A stretch of DNA of 64,000 nt, from assembly GCF_023101765.2 (NCBI RefSeq), contig NC_064223.1, positions 8,086,113 through 8,150,112 on the forward strand, read 5' to 3'. The DNA is from Spodoptera frugiperda. Taxonomy: Eukaryota; Arthropoda; Insecta; Lepidoptera; Noctuidae. Under the pieces are notes generated by a model. It saw only the letters and a program-made list of their open reading frames with translations, had not been told where the DNA came from and searched no databases. Positions 56,008-64,000 of this stretch are shown here, in pieces. Positions within the stretch are counted from its first letter, which is position 1; every line of letters starts with the position of its first letter. Made by a program: the position numbers and the translations under genes.

Positions 56008-56448
56008 TTGCTACTATACATAAACGAAATTCGTTTCGTTATCTGTCCCCGCGCTGCCGTAAACGGAAAAGCGTCACATAACGGTATAGTTCTATTCCAT
56101 TCATCAAATTCTAATCCGGCGCTCCAGCGACTGAACCACATTCAGCCAGACGTGGTATATATGGATTTGTTGTATAAAATACAGTGCATTCACATTTCAG
56201 CACGAACAAGCCTCGTCCGAGTGACGTCTAGACAGCCGTGCAGCACAGTAGGCGGGCGCGGGCGCGGGCACGGGCGCGGGCTCGGGCGCACACTACGACA
56301 CGCGGCGAGCAATTCGTCAAGAGACCGGTCTGCTGTAACTAGAGCTCTGCTACTCTGCCGCAGCTTTTTGTTCACAAGCAAAATAAAGAACAGAGAATGC
56401 AAAACAAGCGAGCGATACGATACCCTGATACACAGCGAACGTTATTGA
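56008..56448 (+). other. Long ORF across a GC-rich repeat, probably not coding
   Basis: The frame is open for 146 codons, partly because of an imperfect GGGCGC hexamer array at 56251-56289 (RGRGHGRGLGR). The residues outside the array show no domain or signal. GC-box-like arrays of this kind occur near promoters and CpG-rich regulatory DNA. I treat it as noncoding unless transcript data say otherwise. Confidence 0.25.
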
Positions 56449-57359
56449 TAGTGCCTGAAATATGCTCCGTCATTTTGTCTGCAACTGAAACGAGCTACGT
56501 TGTTAGTTCAAGACGTATTGTACGAATAAATTCAGATGAGTTATTTCTTGAGCATATTTCGTTTGTTTTGTAAATAGCGCGAGCAAACATCGGTGCTGGA
56601 GCTGCAGAGCGCGCGAATAATAAGGGCGGAGCGCTTATGTGTTTTTAACAAAGTTGCCACTACGGAAATAAAATGAGATTTTAGGAACACATGGTAGCGT
56701 TGGCTGTCTGCCACGAGACGGACTTAAAGAAAATTTACTGGCCACAAAAATATAGCCTCGCTACAACGCGGCACCCCTCCGGGACGCACCGGTTAGATTA
56801 AAGTTTTGTTAATATGGAAAGGTTGCTGCGGCGTACGATTTCCCGTGAGATTAAAATGAACACATTTCAGATTTCCGAACTCGACCCAACTTTAAGTAGT
56901 TCGACACAATGGTGAGCTGTAATAAGAGAATTCACTGTGGCATGTCGACATATATCACCCAGACCGCTCTAGAACACTTGACACGCGAACCGCTATTAAA
57001 TTTGACCTTTTTGGAACGGGATTTGTTAATTGTAAAAGTTCCGTCGATGAGGCCATTAAGTAGTTAACGCTAAAATCACACAATTTTCAGGTGAATATAA
57101 ATATATATGTTTATGTCTGTTCGACAACCGACATTTGGTAAGATGCAGTGAAACAGGCTCAGGTCTCTCAACCATAAAATGCCTACTGATTCCGCGACGG
57201 GTTGTTTAATCATGAGTGAAATCCATTACTTACATCAATGCCCGTTAAAGTTATCAAGATCGGCGGTCGTTTTCGAGTCACTCTTAAGTTACCGAGTGCC
57301 AATCAGTATAGTTAGTGGCCGTCTTAGGAGCTCGCAGACAATCTCGGCAAATGGTGCCA

Positions 57360-58110
57360 TTAGCTGAATGCGTAGCAGCTCACGGTCGGGTAACGAGCGG
57401 CTTAGCAGCCGAGCCCGCGTTCATTGAACAATTTGAATAATACATGGAAGTTGAAACACTCACCGCGCATCGGGAAAGTTGTCGGGAAAGCCGGCAAGAT
57501 AACGGCTGCGTTTAAATAACACCGCGCTGCCTACCCGCGCCATGTTCACACATTCTCACATCATTTATAAACACTGTTAAACTGAATTAAACACCAACAT
57601 TTTCGAACACTGATTATCACTTAAAATATTTTTAAACACAAGTTCTATCAAATATGATACTCCATAAAAATGTCGAGATGAAATAATAAATGTAAGAGTT
57701 TCTGCTAAATAAATGAATTCGTCTTTTTCTCCAGAGATCTGACTTCTACTGGGAAGTCCAGTCCCAGACCAACATCGAAAAATAAAATCATTAACGTTTA
57801 CCTATGAGAATCCGTTGATGCATTTAGTATTTACAGACGGATACGAGAAACGAAAATTAACGGAGTCCATACGAAGCTGCACCGTGCACCGCCCACTAAT
57901 GATTAATATAAGTTCGATAAGCGTGGTACAAATGAAGTGACAGAGACAAGGCGATAGTTTTCTCACGGGGGGTAATTAATCAAAGGACAGGAGCTGCCGG
58001 CTGCCGCTAGACGATAAATCATCCGAGCTGGACTGTAACGAGCGTCTCCTCCGAGCTGAAGCGAATTTACCTAGTCCTTAGCAGCCGCGCTGCAGTTCCA
58101 CCTACTTATA
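57360..58110. promoter_or_regulatory. GC-richer non-repetitive stretch, possible regulatory DNA
   Basis: Blocks such as CAGCTCACGGTCGGGTAACG, GCGCATCGGGAAAGTTGTCG, CACCGCGCTGCCTACCCGCG and GAGCTGCCGGCTGCCGCTAG are separated by AT-rich DNA. They are single-copy in this window and lack a convincing reading frame, which fits regulatory DNA or unannotated noncoding exons. Confidence 0.2.
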
Positions 58111-58303
58111 ATTGTGTTTCCTATCGATATTCAGAATGACTGGAATGATATTGGAAATAAGTGTACGTTTTGTTGTTCAACTCTAGAAAAAGCATCCACT
58201 CTAACTCTGTAATAGAATCGAAGTTTGATGACGAATGCCATAAATGGTAATTAAACTCAATTAATATTTGCTACAAAAAATCTCTTGCATGTAAAAATTG
58301 CCA

Positions 58304-58515
58304 GAGGACGCAACCACTCTTTTGCTACTCGAGACTCCTCAGTGAAGCGTCAAGGAGACGTCATCACACGCCGTTCCCCACCTCGCCCGACAATTTCTCG
58401 CTCCGGATCTGTTAAAAAGTGTCCGTTGCAAACTAGTTTAATTAACTCACCGGTAATGTTCGGTTTTAACCGACCAACGACCCGGTCGTCCGAGGACTTA
58501 AACAAATTAAATTAA
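58304..58515 (+). CDS. Possible exon or C-terminal ORF, Ser/Arg/Pro-rich
   Basis: After TTGCCAG (58297-58303) the plus strand is open to TAA at 58515. It reads NHSFATRDSSVKRQGDVITR then RSPPRPTISRSGSVKKCPLQ and FGFNRPTTRSSEDLNKLN. It is GC-richer than its flanks. I recognise no family and see no partner exons. It may equally be a GC-rich regulatory element with a chance ORF. Confidence 0.18.
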
Positions 58516-59861
58516 AAATTGCTGCAGTGAATGTTAACAAAATGTTTAAAAACCGCTGCGGGTACACATTTACACAATATATTCTGACTGGGGTCCATCG
58601 ATTGTCTTTTAGTGTACTGTTATACACTACACTTTATGGGTCAGTGAGGCCCTAGCCGTATTTCATAAAAGTGACAGGCACGACAAGTGCCCCGGAATAA
58701 ATAAAAAGCTGGGAATTTGGAACAAAGTTTCAGTGGATGGTTTGCGAACATGTTTTCTGGTTCGCCGACTGTTCCAACCTGTTTTGAAGCACACCATTTT
58801 GTGGCCTGCCTCTGTAGGTTGTTAATATTTGTTAAATAACAGTATATTATATCAGTGCTACGTATGAATGCTCTGGGGCATAAAAAAGTGCGGGAGAAAG
58901 AAGCGAGTTTCAGATTTTTATTTGTTTGAGTTGTCTGCCACGTGTCCTGTTCTGTCCCTTTTTTAATATTCAAATGTGTGTATATTTATCAACGTATCTC
59001 GCATTATTTTTGCTGTCTTCAAAACGTTTTAATTCTGAAATATTAGCGTAGAAAAGTTGTTAGTAGTTTTGCAGGATAGATAGAAGTATTTGAGTAGTTT
59101 GTAGTGAAGAATTCTGGCTGTGTATAATTTTGAGCACATTCCTTTTCGACAGAGGCATATTAGATGTGGTGCAGGTAGTAGGGCTGGCCGTGGATGGGCC
59201 GCCGCAGTGCGGCTGACCGCAGGCCGCGCCAGCCCGAATGTTGCGCCATACACAGCCTACCATGGCCTCTGAATTCTTTATGTACGACGCACACTTTGTG
59301 ATATTTGTGTACATTTCCTCTTATAATTAGACACGCTGGACGCTGGATAGTTCGAGTTATTATTAATTTATAAAGTACACTATAGTTTTCAAATAAGCCG
59401 CCCACTACAGAGCTTAAAAAAATATTGGATTTTTACGTTTACAATTCATAGTCAACTTTTAGCAAATTTAGTGTACAAAGGTTAACTTAATGATAATCTA
59501 TAGGCATTCTTACTAGCTAACCTTTAGGTGATGCAGTGAGAACGTGGTCGGTCCCTTAAAGCGTAAGAAAATAAAATGTATTTTATAAAACGAACTATAT
59601 ACAAAACAATAATGTTCTAAATAAGTCAAAACTCGTGACTGAATCGTTATAAATTTGGAAATCTTCATATTAAACGATTTACAGCGTGATATTGAAAATT
59701 TAATAAAAAAATCCATATTTGCGTACTGAAAAAAGACGCGATTTCCAGGATAAATAAATAAAATAAAAAATATGATTGAAGGCTGAATAAAAGTACCTTA
59801 GATGTCAACCTACAACATTCATAATAAAATTATTGTTCATAGTGTAAATAGGTAAAATATA

Positions 59862-60104
59862 TTATTGTAACTTTCGTGAGACATACTAAATTAATTATTA
59901 TGTTATCGGCTTACTCACGTACTGTTTTGGCGAGGAACTCGACTAGTTTCAAGCCATGCTAGAGGCTCATATTCATGAGCAGCATTCCGCGACACACGAC
60001 GCGGCGATTGTCGCGCTGCTACTGATATGAGCCTCTAGCATGGCTTGAAACTAGTCGAGTTCCTCGTCAAAACAGTACGTGAGTAAGCCGATAACATAAT
60101 AATT
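59862..60104 (-). mobile_element. Long inverted-repeat (foldback) element with 15-bp target duplication
   Basis: The arms TTAATTATTATGTTATCGGC, TTACTCACGTACTGTTTTGG, CGAGGAACTCGACTAGTTTC and AAGCCATGCTAGAGGCTCAT are repeated in inverse order on the right with one or two changes, around a GC-rich centre (CGACACACGACGCGGCGATT). The left arm is preceded by TTATTGTAACTTTCGTGAGA. The element is flanked by AATAGGTAAAATATA at 59847-59861 and 60105-60119. The long duplication points to retrotransposition rather than cut-and-paste. Related copies are at 54015-54219 and 50171-50270. Confidence 0.78.
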
Positions 60105-60318
60105 AATAGGTAAAATATAGTTTCTTTTTTTAAATTAACTTAAGGATTTTGAAACAACATCGCCCAGTGACGTTAAAATCACAATAACTTATCTATATCT
60201 ATACATATAATAAAATCGTAGAAAAGTGCTGTCTGTACATTGAAAATAAAAATAAAAAAAATAGCAGGGGTTATTGTTATGTCGATGTCGAACCCAAAAA
60301 TGTAATTAACTTTTTTTT

Positions 60319-60394
60319 GTCTGTTTGTCTGTTTGTCTGTTTGTCTGTTTGTCTGTTTGTCTGTTTGTCTGTTTGTCTGTTTGTCTGTTCGTCT
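60319..60394. repeat. Octanucleotide repeat (GTCTGTTT)n
   Basis: About 9.5 nearly perfect copies of GTCTGTTT. The reading frame over it on the minus strand (a TDKQTNRQ repeat) is a by-product and not a gene. Confidence 0.9.
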
Positions 60395-60692
60395 GTGCGC
60401 GCTAATCTCAGAAACGGCTGATCCGAGTTGGATGCGGTTTTCACGAATATATTGTGGGATGCTTAAATTTACATTTAGTGTTTGTTTCATGTCAATCGGT
60501 TCATAAATAAAAAAGTTATGTCAAATTAAAGAATCACGTCGAACATTCTATGCTTATACCATTAATCTCCGCAACTATTTGACGGATTTGGTTGAAATTT
60601 GGTACAGATATAGTTTAGAACCTTAGAAAGGACATAGATATATTTTTATTTCAAAAATCAAAAAATAAAAATAAGAAATAAATTATTTATAA

Positions 60693-60990
60693 ATAATTCT
60701 ATGTCGATCGTTACACGACTTCGGTTCATGTTATTGTTTTAATTTATCGAAAAAAAGTAAATAAATAGTAAAAAGGTATGAAAAAAATAATATCAATATA
60801 ATAAAACATTTAGTACAAAGAAAATGCTCTAACGGAGTATAGATAATTCTATGTCGATCGTTACACGACTTCGGTTCATGTTATTGTTTTAATTCATCGA
60901 AAAAAAGTAAATAAATAGTAAAAAGGTATGAAAAAAATAATATCAATATAATTAAACTTTTAGTAAAAAGAAAATGCCCGAACGGAGTAT
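60693..60990. repeat. 150-bp tandem duplication
   Basis: Unit 1 (60693-60842) and unit 2 (60843-60990) both read ATAATTCTATGTCGATCGTT, ACACGACTTCGGTTCATGTT and so on to AACGGAGTAT, at a period of exactly 150 bp with fewer than ten differences. Confidence 0.85.
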
Positions 60991-61426
60991 AAATAAATAA
61001 TCCAAGTTGTCTTAACCTCGATAGATGGCGTTGGGATCGAAATAGATCGCGCTATGGTTTCGTTACATTCATTTGGTTGGGTATCGGCCGAGCGCTTCGG
61101 TACTATCGTAGAAAAAGTGTATTATCAGTCGTATGATTATTTGTCTGTAGTGGTCCTGCTGTTTCGTATATTCTAAATTGGTTTCGTTGTATTTGTCAAT
61201 TAATAAGTTTATTTGTTGGGTTTTCCTGGTTTTTTGGTTAAACTATTTAACGTAGGTTTAGTTTGATATCGATTATTAGTAGTTACTGTAGTTAATTTTT
61301 TTAATAAAATTGTAAGTCTAATTTATAAATTAATTAGATTAGATTTAAGTCGTTTCTTTTAAATTATTTAGTTTAAGCTTGGTTATTATAGCATAGAGGA
61401 TAGGTTGTAATATAGTTTCTTTTTTA

Positions 61427-61703
61427 CATACATACATATCGTCACGCCTTTAATCCCCGAAGGGGTAGGCAGAGGTGCAAATTATGGCACGTAATGCCAC
61501 TGTGTACACCCACTTTTCACATGTACATTATAGGTGGTGAGCCTATTGCCATATACCGGGCACATTTCCAGACTCCGTGCTACCACTGAGAAATTTTCGA
61601 AAAACCGAAAAAAGCCCAGTAATACTTCGCCCGACCCGGGATTTGAACCCGAGACCCCTTGCCCGGCAGTCGCACTTGCAACCACTCGGCCAACGAGGCA
61701 GTC
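61427..61703 (-). mobile_element. Full-length tRNA-derived SINE (family A) with 13-bp target duplication
   Basis: 277 bp. On the minus strand it starts GACTGCCTCGTTGGCCGAGTG (A box TGGCCGAGTGG), then GGTTCAAATCC (perfect B box), an unrelated body, the CCCCTTCGGGGATTAAAGGC tail region, and a short ATGTATGTATGT tail. AGTTTCTTTTTTA flanks it at 61414-61426 and 61704-61716. The head resembles a Ser/Leu-type tRNA. It is nested inside the older composite repeat at 60185-61990. Confidence 0.88.
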
Positions 61704-62744
61704 AGTTTCTTTTTTAATTGTTATAAATTCGTAATTCGTAGCTTTCTTTAGTTTTAAGTTAGTTTAAGTCCGTTTTTAAACTATTTTTTCAATGCCCTAA
61801 GTGAGTATACATCTATTAAATTCAAACGCAGAGCTCATTATGTTGATTTTTGAAGAGTTCCCTGGAATATCTTCCACATCTCATTTTTGATGAGATCCCG
61901 CGAGATCGGGAACTATGTGGTTAAAACCAAAAATTTGCCGGAAGTCACTATTCCACGCGAACGAAGTCGCGGGCAAAAGCTAGTAAAAAAATAAACTAAA
62001 TATATTAATGATCTAAACAGTATGGTCTACACATCAACTTGTTCAACATTTTTGCCCTATCTAAAGTTGGGAAAACAAAAGAATAAAAGAATAGAGAATA
62101 TCTAGCAATTTACATGTACGGACTAAAAGAACTTCTACTTTTAGTTGACGAGAGCTGTTTCATAATTAGTTCATCGCAAGCGCATTCGAAAGTTTCTATA
62201 AATAGGTACTCTGAAACAGAAGAGTTGTTCCCGGTAACATTAAAACAGTGAGTGGGGCTAATTCAATCAAGCTTAGTACTTGCTCCATGAGTCACAATGT
62301 TTCAGCCAACTTCGATGAGATTACATCAAAACTTTCTAAATTTTAATCTTAAACTTTGGAATTTTTTCGTTGAAAATTAATGAGGTTTTAATTGGATGTG
62401 ACGCTTTTCTGAAAGCGGTAGACAGTAAACAGTTACTTTTTGTTTTATTCACACCACTGATTTTTATTAAAAGCACATTTGCCGATTAAATTAGACTTAG
62501 TAATGATGAGAGATTATTCTCCGATAATCACCCTTTACCTTACGTGTGCATGGTGAGGGAACAATATTGATTGCATGTATTTTATCCCAATGAATATATG
62601 TGTACCTAATTGTAAAATCTGGTATCTTCTTAGTTGGTTTACGATACTGACTGACTGTTTGTATAAAAAACGAGTCACGTTACAAAAATATAGAATTAAT
62701 GAATCCATTAACTAACTTCGATTAAACTTTGCCCATTAATTAAG

Positions 62745-63052
62745 TGTGGAAGAGCCATGCTTCGGCACGAATGGGCTGGTTTAACCGGAGTGATACCACG
62801 GCCTTACTGAAAACCGACGTGAAATAACACTTGCATTGTATTTCGTTGTATGAATGAGGTTACCAGAGGCTCAATTACCCACCTTTCTAATCTTCCCAAT
62901 CCTTGATTCCCCAATAACCCTTAAATTCCTAACCCCCAAAAGACCGACAATGCACTTGTAACGCCTCTGGTGTTTCAGGTGTCCATGGGCGGCAGCAATT
63001 GCTTACCATCAGGTGATCCGTTTGTTAGTTTAACGGCTTATACCATAAACAA
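62745..63052 (+). mobile_element. Noctuid-type retroposon repeat (family D)
   Basis: It contains GAAGAGCCATGCTTCGGCAC, GAATGGGCTGGTTTAACCGG, GTGATACCACGGCCTTACTG, the TTCCTAACCCCCAAAAGACC block, CTTGTAACGCCTCTGGTGTT, TCAGGTGTCCATGGGCGGCA and GCTTACCATCAGGTGATCCG, ending near TATACCATAAACA. I recognise this as a very common noctuid interspersed repeat but cannot name its superfamily. A partial inverted copy is at 2885-3115. Confidence 0.65.
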
Positions 63053-63189
63053 ATTACACATTATGAACCAAGTTTCAGTGTAAGAAATCACTTTAATAAG
63101 CACTCAGTCTAAAGCTCATCATTCAGAAGGCTCCAGAATCTCTGAGGCACAGGCCTACTTACACAAGTTTCCTTGGACTATCTTAGAAG

Positions 63190-63490
63190 ATATGTGTAAC
63201 TCGTCAACAGTGATAGGTGGGCGGCGTCGCAGGCAGGTGTGCTAGTGCTACGAACAAATGGATGAACGATCAGGAACATAGTTGTGGCCATTAGAACGGA
63301 CTGCGGCTCAGCCTCGTACATGTTGTTGCAGCGCCGCTGAATTATTTACTCCATACGTGCCCTGTTTCAGTTAACGTTGGTTTAGTTTAAACACAGCCCG
63401 CCGCTCACAACTCAACACTTTGCAAGATAAATGATAAACGGGCTTTAGTTTTTCCAACGCCATTTATGGGCTTCGAGCACTCAGTTTAAT
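63190..63490. promoter_or_regulatory. GC-richer non-repetitive stretch, possible regulatory DNA
   Basis: It contains GGTGGGCGGCGTCGCAGGCA, GTTGTTGCAGCGCCGCTGAA, CACAGCCCGCCGCTCACAAC, and AT-rich homeodomain-type words (ATAAATGATAAACGG, GCCATTTATGGGC). No repeat and no recognisable coding frame are seen. Confidence 0.2.
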
Positions 63491-64000
63491 GGTTTTAGGG
63501 GAAAGCGATGAGACAACAGAACGGTTTCGTACAAACGTAGATAACAAACTTAAGATAATGTGCTGAGTGGAGTGTGCAGCTACTCGTCACACGAGAGAGG
63601 TTTTACGGTTTACAAGCGGAAATCGTGAAAATTTTATTGGTGCTGCGGTGTAAGTGAATTTGTTCATCCTTCGAGCGAGTACTGCGGGTACTAGACTAGA
63701 ATATGATTCTCAGATATTATTAATCCATCTCGGCAAAAGATGAGCTCGTATACTTTGTACAATTTTCCAGTCTTGGCTTTACTTAGTTTTTGGAAACTAA
63801 CCCAGATGTTTACCCGAGTTCTACGTAATATTTTGTCAAAATGAACAATAGACGTATATTAGAATGTAACATTATAATTGGTTGAAGATCACAACGAAGT
63901 AATAAATATGGCGCATGGCGGTGTAACCGTAACAAATGTCCCCATTTATTGTCTCCGCGGTACTCTTTGGCACTAATGAGCCTCAGAATCACATTTTCAA
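63491..64000. other. No gene seen at the right edge
   Basis: AT-rich DNA without recognisable exon or repeat. Confidence 0.45.

Larger units (their letters stand above)
60185..61990 (+). repeat. Composite lepidopteran repeat block
   Basis: It begins CTATATCTATACATATAATA, AAATCGTAGAAAAGTGCTGT, carries AACGGCTGATCCGAGTTGGA and a ten-fold GTCTGTTT run, and ends CGCGAACGAAGTCGCGGGCA, AAAGCTAGT. These end motifs suggest one old element of about 1.5 kb. It has been enlarged by a 150-bp tandem duplication (60693-60990) and a nested SINE (61427-61703). No ORF of reverse transcriptase is seen. Confidence 0.55.

Noticed and set aside
60022..60055. Hammerhead-ribozyme-like string CTGATATGAG ... GAAAC in the foldback element
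   Set aside because: The core needs CTGANGA followed by a stem and GAAA. Here two extra bases interrupt the core (CTGA-TA-TGA), and the other copy at 54015 lacks the string.
60179..60490. 103-codon ORF with TDKQTNRQ repeats on the minus strand
   Set aside because: It is the translation of the GTCTGTTT microsatellite inside a dispersed repeat.
61534..61734. 66-codon ORF on the plus strand and its minus partner at 61482-61685
   Set aside because: Both are translations of the family A SINE.

Overview
The window is nuclear DNA of a moth, most likely a noctuid. The evidence is an AT-rich background with short introns flanked by standard GT-AG sites, many TAGGTAGGTACCTAC-type strings typical of Lepidoptera, and several short interspersed elements whose sequences I recognise as lepidopteran. 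No bacterial, viral or CRISPR-type feature is present.

The only gene I can assemble with confidence lies on the minus strand from 24310 down to 6215 and runs off the left side of what I can follow. I joined 19 coding exons in one continuous reading frame (3334 nt, at least 1111 codons). The product has three calponin-homology (CH) domains in a row (about residues 52-157, 167-263 and 270-366). These are followed by three filamin-type immunoglobulin repeats (about 380-460, 475-555 and 557-648), a Ser/Pro/Arg-rich low-complexity linker of about 370 residues, and a fourth filamin repeat (about 1022-1110). Three tandem CH domains on a filamin rod is the arrangement of insect Jitterbug (jbug), not of classical two-CH filamins. 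Three exons (11367-11454, 7417-7508 and 21494-21593) are too short to stand out as ORFs and were found by requiring the splice phase to match.

Left of 6215 (1-6.2 kb) there is no further recognisable jbug exon. This part holds two tRNA-derived SINEs, a copy of a noctuid retroposon, a TTAA-flanked non-autonomous DNA transposon of about 1 kb, and an orphan exon-like segment on the plus strand (1905-2038). The jbug introns carry a 373-bp TA-flanked MITE and more SINE pieces.

Right of 24380 there are almost 40 kb without a convincing coding exon. This is probably a very large 5' intron and/or upstream regulatory DNA of jbug. It contains a GC-rich block with a possible minus-strand noncoding first exon (about 37.8-38.1 kb), further GC-rich islands (about 48.0, 56.2-57.5, 57.9-58.5 and 63.2-63.5 kb), several small ORFs of doubtful reality, hairpins, and many repeats. 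Among the repeats are SINEs with clear target-site duplications, a long inverted-repeat element with a 15-bp duplication, and a composite repeat block at 60.2-62.0 kb with a nested SINE and a 150-bp tandem duplication.

I do not see a clearly new multi-gene system. The items most worth checking are the long SP/TP linker inside the filamin rod with its frame-preserving exon cassettes, the long-hairpin retro-like element, the orphan plus-strand exon, and the candidate distal first exon.
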